A stretch of 64,000 nt of DNA from NCBI RefSeq assembly GCF_000518985.1, contig NZ_JAEQ01000004.1:257782-321781 (forward strand), in the 5' to 3' direction. The DNA comes from Chelativorans sp. J32. Its GTDB lineage: Bacteria; Pseudomonadota; Alphaproteobacteria; Rhizobiales; Rhizobiaceae. Shown here one piece after another: positions 52,123 through 61,036 of this stretch. Each line of letters starts with the position of its first letter. Positions within the stretch are counted from its first letter, which is position 1. The notes below the pieces were generated by a model. It was not told the origin of the DNA and did no database searches. It worked only from the letters and a program-made list of their open reading frames with translations. The position numbers and the translations under genes are program-made.

Positions 52123-53541
52123 TTGAGCGAGCCGGAGACGCAGGAAAGAAACGGAATCCCGGCCGCAGCGTCCGGGCATGATATCTACGGCGAGGATGGC
52201 TCCGTCTCTGCGCAGTTTCTCTCGCATGTCGGCGCCGCGATTGCCGATCGGGACACGCTGACCCTTCGCAGGGATGTCGGCACGCTCCACCAGTCGGAGA
52301 TCGGCCACCTCCTCGAGGCTTTATTGCCCGAGCAGCGTCGTGCCCTGGTCCAACTCATGGGCAACGAGTTCGACTTCACCGCATTGACGGAGGTCGACGA
52401 CGCCATACGCCACGATATCGTGGAGAGCCTGCCCAACGCGCAGATCGCTCAAGCCGTCCAGCAGCTCGATTCGGACGACGCGGTCTACATCCTCGAGGAT
52501 CTTGATCCGGAGGATCAGGACGAAATCCTGGCACAGCTGCCCTTCACGGAGCGAGTGCGACTTCGTCGGTCGCTGAGTTATCCGGAAGAGACCGCCGGCC
52601 GGCGCATGCAGACGGAGTTCGTTGCCGTTCCTCCGTTCTGGACGGTGGGGCAGACGATCGACTACATGCGCGAGGATCAGAATCTCCCGGACAGCTTTGC
52701 GCAGATCTTCGTCATCGACCCGACGTTCCGGCTCGTCGGCGCGGTCGACCTCGATCGCATTTTACGTACGAAGCGCTCGGTCAAGATCGAGGAGATCATG
52801 CGCGAGACGCGCCACGCCATTCCGGCCACGATGGACCAGGAGGAAGCCGCGCGCATTTTCGAGCAATACGATCTGCTTTCCGCGGCGGTGGTGGACGAGA
52901 ATGAGCGTCTGGTCGGAGTGCTGACCATCGACGACGTTGTTGACGTGATCACCCAGGAGGCGGAGGAAGACCTTCTGCGCATGGGCGGCGTGGGCGACGA
53001 GGAACTGTCCGATTCGGTGCTGGCAGCCGGGCGGTCGCGGGTGCCCTGGTTGATGGTCAATCTTGTGACCGCCTTTCTGGCGGCTTCGGTGATCAGCTTG
53101 TTCGACGCCACGATCGAGCAGGTTGTTGCGCTCGCCGTTCTGATGCCCATCGTGGCCGGGATGGGAGGGAACGCCGGGTCGCAGACGATGACGGTGACGG
53201 TGCGCGCGCTCGCTACCGGCGACATCGACATTTACAATGCCGGTCGCGTCATACGCCGTGAAATGGGGGTAGGGCTGCTCAATGGCGTCGTCTTTGCCAC
53301 GCTGATAGGGCTCGTCGCCGGGATATGGTTCCAGAACGGCGACATCGGCGGCATCATCGCGGCAGCAATGATCATCAACATGTTCGTCGCTGCGCTCGCG
53401 GGTATACTTATCCCTCTCTTGCTTGACCGTGTCGGCGCCGATCCCGCGGTTGCCTCTTCCGTCTTCGTGACGGCTATAACGGATGTTGTCGGGTTCCTTG
53501 CCTTTCTCGGCCTCGCAAGCTGGTGGTTCGGCCTGCTATGA
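52123..53541 (+). CDS. mgtE: MgtE-type magnesium transporter
   Basis: 472 residues from a TTG at 52123 with AGGAGG 6 nt upstream. An N-terminal helical domain (about 30-150; LLEALLPEQRRALVQLM, LEDLDPEDQDEILAQLP), two CBS repeats (about 150-275; VDLDRILRTKRSVKIEEIM and VVDENERLVGVLTIDDVVDVI) and five C-terminal membrane helices with the pore segment PIVAGMGGNAGSQTMTVTVRAL. Gated inner-membrane Mg channel. The gene overlaps the end of the convergent rlmB by 6 nt. Confidence 0.95.
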   Translation: MSEPETQERNGIPAAASGHDIYGEDGSVSAQFLSHVGAAIADRDTLTLRRDVGTLHQSEIGHLLEALLPEQRRALVQLMGNEFDFTALTEVDDAIRHDIVESLPNAQIAQAVQQLDSDDAVYILEDLDPEDQDEILAQLPFTERVRLRRSLSYPEETAGRRMQTEFVAVPPFWTVGQTIDYMREDQNLPDSFAQIFVIDPTFRLVGAVDLDRILRTKRSVKIEEIMRETRHAIPATMDQEEAARIFEQYDLLSAAVVDENERLVGVLTIDDVVDVITQEAEEDLLRMGGVGDEELSDSVLAAGRSRVPWLMVNLVTAFLAASVISLFDATIEQVVALAVLMPIVAGMGGNAGSQTMTVTVRALATGDIDIYNAGRVIRREMGVGLLNGVVFATLIGLVAGIWFQNGDIGGIIAAAMIINMFVAALAGILIPLLLDRVGADPAVASSVFVTAITDVVGFLAFLGLASWWFGLL

Positions 53542-54366
53542 CCTCGCGGCAAGCGACCGGCGCGCGACGTAAAGCGCCACCGCAGCCGCATTCGAGACAT
53601 TGAGCGAGCGAATGGCGCCTGGCATATCGAGGCGCGCGAGAGCCCGCACCGTCTCCCGTGTCTTTTGCCGCAGCCCCTTGCCTTCGGAACCCAGCACGAG
53701 GGCGATCTTCTTGCCTTGAAGCGAGTCTTCCAGCAGCTCCGGCCCGTCCGAATCAAGGCCGACGGTGAAGAAGCCCGCCGCATGCAGCTCCTCGAGGGCA
53801 TTCGCGAGATTACGCACTTCGATGTGATCGATGTGCTCCAGCGCGCCCGACGCAGCCTTGGCGAGCACCCCCGATTCGGTGGGGCTGTGACGAGAGGTGG
53901 TGACGAGCGCATCCGCGCCGAATGCCACCGCCGAACGCATGATGGCCCCTACATTGTGAGGGTCGGTCACCTGGTCGAGCACCAGAACGAGGGAGGCCTT
54001 GTCCAATCCGGAGAGCGGTTTCGGGCGACGCGCCTCCGCCTCCACGAGCACGCCCTGGTGCACGGCGTCAGGTCCCACCAGCGCGTCGATGATCTTGGGC
54101 TCGACGATTTCCGTCGGGAAGGGCAGGGCGTCGGGATTGGCGATCCCCAGCCGCTGGGCGGCATTGCGCGTTATCAGCATGCGATGAATCGAGCGCGCAG
54201 GATTGTCCAGGGCCGCGCGCACGGTATGCAGCCCGTAAAGGCGCACGATATCTTCCGGCAATTCCGTTTCCGCCTGCCTTGTGGGCGCGGTGCGGTCACG
54301 ATGTGCCCTGCGCAGCCGGGCATAGTGGCTATCCTTGGGGGATCCTGGTTTTTTCTGGTCGCTCAT
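53536..54366 (-). CDS. rlmB: 23S rRNA 2'-O-ribose methyltransferase RlmB (TrmH/SpoU family)
   Basis: 276 residues. N-terminal substrate-binding domain (LYGLHTVRAALDNP...) then a SPOUT knot with the three motifs NVGAIMRSA, LVLGSEGKGL and SLNVSNAAAVALY. It methylates the 2'-O of a conserved 23S guanosine (G2251 in E. coli numbering) using S-adenosylmethionine. It stands alone on the minus strand between mgtE and the tRNA gene. Confidence 0.93.
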   Translation of the reverse strand: MSDQKKPGSPKDSHYARLRRAHRDRTAPTRQAETELPEDIVRLYGLHTVRAALDNPARSIHRMLITRNAAQRLGIANPDALPFPTEIVEPKIIDALVGPDAVHQGVLVEAEARRPKPLSGLDKASLVLVLDQVTDPHNVGAIMRSAVAFGADALVTTSRHSPTESGVLAKAASGALEHIDHIEVRNLANALEELHAAGFFTVGLDSDGPELLEDSLQGKKIALVLGSEGKGLRQKTRETVRALARLDMPGAIRSLNVSNAAAVALYVARRSLAARS

Positions 54367-54564
54367 GGGCCCTCCTATAAAGGAGCGAAGGGCCCGCGCC
54401 TATGGTCGCACGGGCACCTTCTTGCGATTTTCCGCGTTGATGTGCCTCGACGCTGTTGACAGCCGGAAATGACGTGGCCATAAGGCGCTCACGAAAGACA
54501 GACGCATTGACCTGCGTGCATGTTTTTCCCAAATAGATCCCGCGTGCTACATGCCGCGCGGCTC

Positions 54565-54649
54565 GGAGGGGTGTCCGAGTGGTTAAAGGAGACGGACTGT
54601 AAATCCGTTGGCTTCGCCTACGCTGGTTCGAATCCAGCCCCCTCCACCA
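54565..54649 (+). tRNA. tRNA-Tyr (anticodon GTA)
   Basis: An 85-nt sequence ending in a genomic CCA. The acceptor stem GGAGGGG pairs with CCCCTCC, the anticodon stem ACGGA/TCCGT (54592-54596 and 54604-54608) holds the loop CTGTAAA with anticodon GTA at 54599-54601, a long variable arm typical of class II tRNA-Tyr follows, and the T arm contains GGTTCGAATCC. Discriminator A at 54646. No repeat of its 3' end or integrase gene is seen nearby. Confidence 0.96.
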
Positions 54650-54688
54650 TCCTGCTTTGATGGTTTCCAATGTCGGGACGGTTGACCG

Positions 54689-55465
54689 TCAATCGAGATC
54701 AAGTTCGATCCACACAGGCGCATGATCGCTTGCGCCGTCGCGGCCTCTGACCTCCCGGTCGACGCCTGCCCTGACGAGCTTTTCGCGCAAGTTCGCCGTC
54801 AGCAGCAGGTGATCCAGCCGCAAGCCGGCATCGCGCTGCCAACGCAAGCGCTTGTAATCCCAAAACGTGTATATCCGCTCATCGAGGTGGAGAAACCGAA
54901 CGGCATCGGTCCAACTCCGCCCGAGAAGCTGTTTGAAGGCTGCACGGCTCTCCGGCTGGATAAGAGCGTTGTCGCTCCATGACTTGGAGGGGTAGATGTC
55001 GAGATCGGTGGGCGCCACGTTGAAATCGCCCGCCAGAACGATGGGAGCGCCGGTTTTCCTGAGCGCGGTCGCGTGCCTTCGCAGGCGTTCCATCCACGCC
55101 AGCTTGTAGTCGAATTTCGGTCCGGGCTGCGGATTCCCGTTTGGCGCATAGATCGAGGTGATGAGAACCCCGCGGACAGCCGCTTCGATATAGCGGGCTT
55201 GCATGTCGGAAGGATCGCCCGGCAAACGCGTACGGGTAAGAACCGGCTCGCCGACCCGCGACAGAATCGCCACTCCGTTCCAGGATTTCTGGCCCTTCCA
55301 GACCGCGCCGTAGCCGGCACCCTCGATTGCATCCCGCGGGAATGCATCATCCGTCGCTTTCAGTTCCTGCAGGCAGACCACGTCGGGCTTGGACGACTGC
55401 AGCCAATCAAGAAGATTGGACAAGCGCTTGTTGACATTGTTGATGTTGAAAGTGGCAATCTTCAT
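54689..55465 (-). CDS. xthA: Exodeoxyribonuclease III
   Basis: 258 residues from the ATG at 55465, which overlaps the upstream hydrolase stop by 4 nt. EEP-family fold: MKIATFNINNVNKRL, CLQELKA (metal Glu), GDFNVAPTDLD, WDYKRLRWQRDAGLRLDHLL and the final DHAPVW. Repairs abasic sites and trims 3' ends in DNA. Confidence 0.95.
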   Translation of the reverse strand: MKIATFNINNVNKRLSNLLDWLQSSKPDVVCLQELKATDDAFPRDAIEGAGYGAVWKGQKSWNGVAILSRVGEPVLTRTRLPGDPSDMQARYIEAAVRGVLITSIYAPNGNPQPGPKFDYKLAWMERLRRHATALRKTGAPIVLAGDFNVAPTDLDIYPSKSWSDNALIQPESRAAFKQLLGRSWTDAVRFLHLDERIYTFWDYKRLRWQRDAGLRLDHLLLTANLREKLVRAGVDREVRGRDGASDHAPVWIELDLD

Positions 55466-56094
55466 CGTGCAATGCGATCTGCCCATGCTGCCACGGCTCG
55501 CGCAACCGTACGCAGATGGTCGGCGCTGGAGTATCCGGACACGCTCTTTCGGGGCTTCAGGTCGTGATCGCCATCCTCGAGCCAGAGCATTTCGATCCGG
55601 TCGGACAAATCGTAAGCGGCAACCTCCTCGCGCGTTCCGAACTCGTCCCTGGTTCCCTGGCAGATCAAACTGGGAGTCTTGAGGTCGACCAGATGTGCGG
55701 TCCGCAACTGTGCCGGCTTCCCCGGTGGATGGAACGGATATCCGAGGCAGAGCAGGCCGGCGATTCGGTTCTTCGAGTAGAGGTCGTCGGCGATCATCGA
55801 GGCCACCCGACCGCCCATTGATTTTCCACCGATGATCAACGGTCCTGAGGCGCTGAGTGCATCGACTGCGGCGAGATATTCGGGTTTCAGCGATTCCGCC
55901 CGGGGTGGCGGCTTTCGTTGCCCGCTTCGGCGGCTAGCCATATAGACGAACTCGAAACGCGCGATGCGCAAGCCTTCCGCCGCCAAGGCTGCAGTGGTGG
56001 CGTTGAGAGAGGCCGAATCCATCGGCGCTCCCGCTCCATGGGCGAGCAAAAGGGTAACGGGTCCATCTTCCGGGCCGTCCAACAGAAAATCCAT
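55462..56094 (-). CDS. Alpha/beta hydrolase, KANL3/Tex30-like
   Basis: 210 residues. Small alpha/beta hydrolase with LLAHGAGAPMDS near the N-terminus (oxyanion region), nucleophile Ser in GGKSMGGRVA, an acidic residue in CQGTRDEFG and a His in EDGDHDLKP. This short type lacks a cap domain. Substrate unknown; probably a serine esterase. Coupled to xthA by a 4-nt overlap. Confidence 0.88.
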   Translation of the reverse strand: MDFLLDGPEDGPVTLLLAHGAGAPMDSASLNATTAALAAEGLRIARFEFVYMASRRSGQRKPPPRAESLKPEYLAAVDALSASGPLIIGGKSMGGRVASMIADDLYSKNRIAGLLCLGYPFHPPGKPAQLRTAHLVDLKTPSLICQGTRDEFGTREEVAAYDLSDRIEMLWLEDGDHDLKPRKSVSGYSSADHLRTVARAVAAWADRIAR

Positions 56095-56123
56095 GATAAC
56101 CCCTCTGTTTGGCCGGTCCTTGC

Positions 56124-57044
56124 TTACTGCCGGGAAGGATCGTCCGCCTTCAGATCGGAACGCAGAAACTCCATAAGCTGATCCGCGCCGCTGGACAGCT
56201 GCCTTCGAAGAGAAGCGATCTGGCGGATCTGAAACGTCAGCTCGGGGCCATCGAAATCAAGGATGGTAAGCAAGCCGCGCGCCACGTCCGCTTCGACGCT
56301 TCTGGCGAGCGAGCAGGAAATGCCGACGCCGGCTGCGACGAACTCGCGAAGGAAATGATATTCCGTCGCCTGTGCCGCCACTTTCACCTCGCCAATTCCT
56401 GCTGATGCGAGCAGCTTGGAAACGGCGCGGCCGAAGCGCGAGGATGGCGGCGGACCGACGAAATCATAGCGTTCGATCTCGCGCGGCTTGATCCGTTTGC
56501 GCCCCGCCAAGGGATGCGTCGGCGAGGCGACGAGCACCAGCTTTTCGAAGCCGATCACGTCCGAACGCAGCCCGCGCGTCTCCTCATTGCTCAGGAAGCA
56601 GCCCACATCGGCAATGCCGTCCCGAACCTCGTCGATGACGTCTTCCTGTTTGCCGATGCGCACCACCAGTTGAACTTCCGGATGGGAGAGGGCGAAACCT
56701 GTGATCTGCTGTTTCAGCGCGTAATTGGCGAGCGAGCGCTGGCAGGAAAGCACCACCCGATGGCCGGTTGCGTTCCGCAGCTTCACCACATCCGCACGCA
56801 TGTCGTCGGCCTCTGCCAGAAGCTCGCGCGCATGCAGGAGGATGCTGCGGCCGAGATCCGTCAAGACCGGCTTGCGGCCGCGTCTGCGTTCGAAAACATC
56901 GCCGCCGACCATCCGTTCCAGTGCCCGGATATGCGCGCTGATCGATGGCTGCGCAATGCCGAAGCGATCCGCTGCAGCAGCGAAACTGCCTTCATCGACA
57001 ATGGCGACGAACACTTCCATTCGCCGAAGGGTGACGTTCAACAT
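56124..57044 (-). CDS. LysR-type regulator of the hydantoinase operon
   Basis: 306 residues from the ATG at 57044; an in-frame TTG at 57050 is weaker. N-terminal HTH (FVAIVDEGSFAAAADRFGIAQPSISAHIRALE at about 13-45) and a C-terminal two-lobed effector domain. It is divergent from hyuA with 226 nt between, the classic LysR arrangement. An interrupted inverted repeat at 57064-57083 is the likely binding area. It probably activates the hydantoinase operon in response to its substrate. Confidence 0.93.
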   Translation of the reverse strand: MLNVTLRRMEVFVAIVDEGSFAAAADRFGIAQPSISAHIRALERMVGGDVFERRRGRKPVLTDLGRSILLHARELLAEADDMRADVVKLRNATGHRVVLSCQRSLANYALKQQITGFALSHPEVQLVVRIGKQEDVIDEVRDGIADVGCFLSNEETRGLRSDVIGFEKLVLVASPTHPLAGRKRIKPREIERYDFVGPPPSSRFGRAVSKLLASAGIGEVKVAAQATEYHFLREFVAAGVGISCSLARSVEADVARGLLTILDFDGPELTFQIRQIASLRRQLSSGADQLMEFLRSDLKADDPSRQ

Positions 57045-57063
57045 GATCAAACATATAGCCTAT

Positions 57064-57083
57064 AGCTTATCGAAGCGATAGCT
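57064..57083. promoter_or_regulatory. Candidate LysR binding site before the hydantoinase operon
   Basis: AGCTTATCG (57064-57072), AAG, CGATAGCT (57076-57083): an interrupted dyad with one extra T in the left arm. It lies 20 nt upstream of the LysR start in the divergent region, consistent with autoregulation. Confidence 0.4.
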
Positions 57084-57199
57084 GCCTGACCCGTTGCTCC
57101 TGCACGCGCTGTATCTGATCTTCCATCTCGACAAGCAGATGACGGTCCGACCGTCCGCTTGCCCGGCACAATAGTCATCGTTCCGGGGAAGGAGGATGA

Positions 57200-57274
57200 A
57201 TGGCAGCGCGAGTTGGTAGGCGTTCCTTCGATCATCCCGGCGGACGGTCTCCGTATCCGGGGATGAGCGAATGA
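57200..57274 (+). CDS. Possible 24-residue leader peptide before hyuA
   Basis: ATG 57200 is preceded by GGAGG at 57191-57195 (spacing 4). The frame runs 25 codons and its TGA (57272-57274) overlaps the hyuA ATG (57271-57273) as ATGA. The peptide is Arg/Gly/Pro rich (MAARVGRRSFDHPGGRSPYPGMSE). The good ribosome site and the overlap suggest translational coupling to hyuA, or an upstream ORF with no peptide function. Could be chance. Confidence 0.35.
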   Translation: MAARVGRRSFDHPGGRSPYPGMSE

Positions 57275-59328
57275 ATGTAGTTGGAATCGATATTGGCGGC
57301 ACTTTTACGGATCTCGTCGGCTATGTGGACGGAGCGATCGTCACCTCGAAAACCTCCACGGTTCCGGCCGATCCGACAAAGGGCATCGTGACGAGCCTGG
57401 AGCTCGCCGGATGCCGGACCGACCGTCTGGATGAGATCCTCCACGGCTCCACGATCGCCATCAATACCGTCCTCGAACATAAAGGTGCGCGCACCGCACT
57501 TATCACGACCAAGGGCTTCCGCGACGTCTATGCGATCGGCCGTTCGAACCGCATCGAAGCATTTAATCTTTTCTTCAAACGCCCGCAGCCGCTCGTTCCG
57601 CGCAGCCTGACCTTCGAAATCCCTGAGCGCATCCTTGCTTCAGGCGAAGTGCTTGAGCCTTTGGACGAGGGAGCACTGGAAGCCGTTATCCGCGAGCTCG
57701 ATGCCGAGGACGTCCAGGCCGTGGCCGTTTGCTTCCTCCATTCCTATGCGAATCCTTCGCACGAGCGCCGGGTCGGCGAAATCCTGCGCAAGGCGCGGCC
57801 AAATCTCTTCGTGACGCTGTCGCATGAGATCCTGCGTGAATACCGCGAATACGAACGCACCTCGACCACTGCCCTCAATGCCTTTGTCGGCCCGCGCGTG
57901 GAAGGCTATCTGAAGCGTCTCGAAGGGCATCTGCGCGACGGCGCCTTTGGTGGCAAGATCCACATCATGCGCTCCAATGGCGGCGTGATGTCGATCAAGG
58001 TGGCGCAGGAGCAGCCGGTCTCCATGATGGAATCGGGTCCGGTTGCCGGCATGATCGGCGCCGGGCGCTTGGCGAAGCTCCTGGGGTTGAAGCGCTGCGT
58101 CGGCTTCGACATGGGCGGTACGACCGCCAAGTCCAGCCTTATTACGGACGGCGCACCGGCCATCGAGAGCGGCTATGTGATCGGCGATCATGCAAGTGGC
58201 CAGCCGATGCAGCTTCCAGTCGTCAACATCGTGGAGGTGGGTGCCGGTGGCGGCTCAATTGCCTGGGTTGACAAGGCGGGCGGCCTGCATGTCGGTCCGC
58301 AGAGCGTCGGCGCCGATCCGGGACCGGCATGCTACGGCAAGGGCGGACAGAACCCGGTCGTGACAGATGCGGACCTGATCCTCGGCCGGATCAATCCGCA
58401 GCGCTTCCTGAATGGTGGCATGCCGCTCGACAGGGCAGCGGCCGAACGTGCCATGCAGTTCAAGGTCGCCGGTCCGCTTCAGCTCAGCGTCACCGAAGCC
58501 GCACTCGGCGTCGCGCGGATTGCCGATGCGTCCATGTCGCTTTCGGTACGCGCCGTTTCCATCAACAAGGGCGTGGATCCAAGGGACACCGCCATGATCG
58601 CATTCGGCGGGGCAGGTCCGCTGCATGCGGTCTCGATTGCCCGCGAGATCCACATCCCGACGGTGATCATCCCGAAGCTGCCCGGCACTTTCTCTGCGCT
58701 TGGAATGCTCATGGCTTCCTGGCGGCAGGACTTCGTGCAGACGCTTATCGGGCGCATCGGCGCCTTGTCCACGGTGGAGATCGAGAGGGTTTTCAGCGAG
58801 CTGAGCGCCGCCGGACGCGAGCAACTCGAGCGGGACGGCATCGACACAGCTTCAGCTGATTTCCGCTTTTTCGCCGACCTCCGCTATGTTGGCCAGGAGC
58901 ACGCGATCTCCATTCCGCTGGAGAATGTGGAGATGCTCTCGGGGGATACTTCGGAAATCCGCCGGCGCTTCGACCGCGAGCACGACCAGCGCTACAGTCA
59001 GTCCGCGCCCGACGAATCCCTCGAGATCGTCAGCCTTCGCCTGGTTCTGACCGCTGCCCGCAACGATGACGCGGCGGACGAATGGCTGTCGCGGCCATGG
59101 GTGCCGGAGGCTGAAGCCGAGGTGACTACCCGCGATGTGGTTTTCAATGATCCCGAAAAACCGCTTGAAACCAGCATCTATTGGCGTCCGGCATTGGCGG
59201 CGGGCACCACGCTCCGCGGACCGGCCGTGATCGAGGAGCCCAACTCCACGATCCTCATCCATCCCGGTGACGAAGTGCTGGTGACCGAGGCCGGCCACCT
59301 CGTGATCACGCTCGCCAAGAACGCCTGA
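57271..59328 (+). CDS. hyuA: Hydantoinase/oxoprolinase family protein, subunit A
   Basis: 685 residues. N-terminal ASKHA-type ATP fold: GIDIGGTFTDLVGYVDG, then GSTIAINTVLEHKGARTALITTKGFRDVYAIGR, GPVAGMIGAGRLAKLLG and CVGFDMGGTTAKSSLI, the standard HyuA pattern. With subunit B it opens cyclic amides (hydantoins, 5-oxoproline, N-methylhydantoin) with ATP hydrolysis. It carries GGGGA upstream and overlaps a small leader frame. First large gene of the operon; subunit B starts 8 nt after it. Confidence 0.94.
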   Translation: MNVVGIDIGGTFTDLVGYVDGAIVTSKTSTVPADPTKGIVTSLELAGCRTDRLDEILHGSTIAINTVLEHKGARTALITTKGFRDVYAIGRSNRIEAFNLFFKRPQPLVPRSLTFEIPERILASGEVLEPLDEGALEAVIRELDAEDVQAVAVCFLHSYANPSHERRVGEILRKARPNLFVTLSHEILREYREYERTSTTALNAFVGPRVEGYLKRLEGHLRDGAFGGKIHIMRSNGGVMSIKVAQEQPVSMMESGPVAGMIGAGRLAKLLGLKRCVGFDMGGTTAKSSLITDGAPAIESGYVIGDHASGQPMQLPVVNIVEVGAGGGSIAWVDKAGGLHVGPQSVGADPGPACYGKGGQNPVVTDADLILGRINPQRFLNGGMPLDRAAAERAMQFKVAGPLQLSVTEAALGVARIADASMSLSVRAVSINKGVDPRDTAMIAFGGAGPLHAVSIAREIHIPTVIIPKLPGTFSALGMLMASWRQDFVQTLIGRIGALSTVEIERVFSELSAAGREQLERDGIDTASADFRFFADLRYVGQEHAISIPLENVEMLSGDTSEIRRRFDREHDQRYSQSAPDESLEIVSLRLVLTAARNDDAADEWLSRPWVPEAEAEVTTRDVVFNDPEKPLETSIYWRPALAAGTTLRGPAVIEEPNSTILIHPGDEVLVTEAGHLVITLAKNA

Positions 59329-59335
59329 AGGAAGA

Positions 59336-61036
59336 ATGATGAAGCACGCCGATCCGATCACGGTTGAAGTCGTCCGCAATGCGGTCGTGGCCTATGCGGA
59401 CGAAATGGCCGAGGCGCTCTGCAAGTCGGCCTATAACATGATGATCTATGAGGTGCGGGACTATTGCTGCGGCCTCATCGACACCGAAGGCCGCATGATC
59501 TCGCAGAACCGCGGCGGACTGCCGATCTTTCTCGCCGATCTCGGGGTCGCGGTGGAGGACGGTATCCGCAAATACGGCCTCGACGGTTTCTCGGAAGGCG
59601 ATGTGCTCGTGATGAACCATGGCCATGTCTGCGGCCAGCATCTGAACAATGTCGTCGTCTACGCACCCTGCTTCCATGATGGCAAGCTGATTGGCTTTGC
59701 CGCAAACCGCGCCCACTGGGTTGATATCGGCGGCGGACGGCAGGGCTTCGGCTCGAATGCCACCACCGACATCTTCAGCGAAGGCCTGCAGATGCGATCG
59801 CTCAAGATCTACAAGGCAGGTGAGCTCAACGAGACACTTTACCAGATCATCAGCGACAATATCCGCTATCCGGAGGCAAGCCTGGGCGATCTGCGCGCGC
59901 AGGTGGCGTCCTGTCAGATCGGTGCGAAGCGCTATGCCGAGCTGGTTGGGCGTTATGGGCGGGAGACGGTCGAGGAATGCGTGAGCACCATTTGGGACCA
60001 CACGGACCAGGCGGTGCGCCGCGTGATCGAACGCATTCCGGACGGCGTCTACACGGCCGAGAGTTTTCTCGACAATGACGGGCGGAATCTCGACACTCCG
60101 CTGCGCATCAAGGTGAGCGTGGCTGTTTCCGGTTCGACCATGACGGTCGATTTTTCCGAGATGCACCCCCAGGTGAACAGCCCCCTCAATTCGGGCCGCT
60201 CCGGCGGCATCGCCGCCGCGCGCGTGGCCTTCAAGGCGCTGACTTCGCCGGAGCTCGACGTGAATGAGGGCTGCTTCCGCGCCCTCAATGTCGATCTGCC
60301 GGACGGCACGATCCTTAGCGCCCGCCCGCCGGCGGCGCTCGGCCAGTGGAGTATTGCCCTGCCGACGGTGATCGACACCATCCTGAAGGCCCTTGCGCCG
60401 GCAGTGCCGGAGCTCATACCGGCTGCGCACAAGGGCGATATGGGCGGCTGCTCCTTCTTCGGCTTCTATGAGGATGGTTCGCGGTTCCTGCTCATGAATA
60501 TCTTCGGCGGCGGCTGGGGCGGCAGACCACATGAGGATGGCGAGTCCGCAGCAGTCTCGGTGTGCCAGGGAGATGTGCGCAACACGCCGGTCGAGCTGCA
60601 GGAGATCAAATATCCCTTCATCATCGAGCAGCATGCGCTTCGGCCCGATTCGGGCGGGGCGGGAGAGCATCGCGGCGGGCTTGGGATCGCGCTTACTTAC
60701 CGAGTGCTGCGCGATTGCCGTGGCAACATCAATTTCGACCGCACCGTCACACCGCCATGGGGCCTTCACGGCGGTAAGCAAGGGGCCGTCAGCGTGGCGG
60801 TCATCGAGCGCGCCGATGGCACGCTTGAGAAGGTGCAGAAGGCGACGGACGTGCAGTTCCGGGCAGGTGATCGGGTGACCTATCTGACCGCCGGCGGCGG
60901 CGGCTATGGCGATCCCAAGATGCGGAGCAGGGAACTGGTCGAGGAGGATATCGCCATGGGCATCGTTTCGCCGGAAGCGGCCCGCGCCGACTACGGCTAC
61001 ACCGAACTGCCGCAGAAGCTGGCCGCCAATTCGTGA
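59336..61036 (+). CDS. hyuB: Hydantoinase B/oxoprolinase family protein, subunit B
   Basis: 566 residues. Family features: DPITVEVVRNAVVAYADEMAEALCKSAYN, DYCCGLIDTEGRMISQNRGGLPIF, ANRAHWVDIGGG and GGWGGRPHEDGE, with the usual Gly-rich C-terminal GGGGYGDP. It forms the catalytic partner of HyuA for ATP-dependent ring opening of a cyclic amide. The next gene starts 4 nt inside its end. Confidence 0.94.
   Translation: MMKHADPITVEVVRNAVVAYADEMAEALCKSAYNMMIYEVRDYCCGLIDTEGRMISQNRGGLPIFLADLGVAVEDGIRKYGLDGFSEGDVLVMNHGHVCGQHLNNVVVYAPCFHDGKLIGFAANRAHWVDIGGGRQGFGSNATTDIFSEGLQMRSLKIYKAGELNETLYQIISDNIRYPEASLGDLRAQVASCQIGAKRYAELVGRYGRETVEECVSTIWDHTDQAVRRVIERIPDGVYTAESFLDNDGRNLDTPLRIKVSVAVSGSTMTVDFSEMHPQVNSPLNSGRSGGIAAARVAFKALTSPELDVNEGCFRALNVDLPDGTILSARPPAALGQWSIALPTVIDTILKALAPAVPELIPAAHKGDMGGCSFFGFYEDGSRFLLMNIFGGGWGGRPHEDGESAAVSVCQGDVRNTPVELQEIKYPFIIEQHALRPDSGGAGEHRGGLGIALTYRVLRDCRGNINFDRTVTPPWGLHGGKQGAVSVAVIERADGTLEKVQKATDVQFRAGDRVTYLTAGGGGYGDPKMRSRELVEEDIAMGIVSPEAARADYGYTELPQKLAANS

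Noticed and set aside
54565-54649. tRNA-Tyr as an integration site for a mobile element
   Set aside because: No integrase, no repeat of the tRNA 3' end and ordinary housekeeping genes on both sides.
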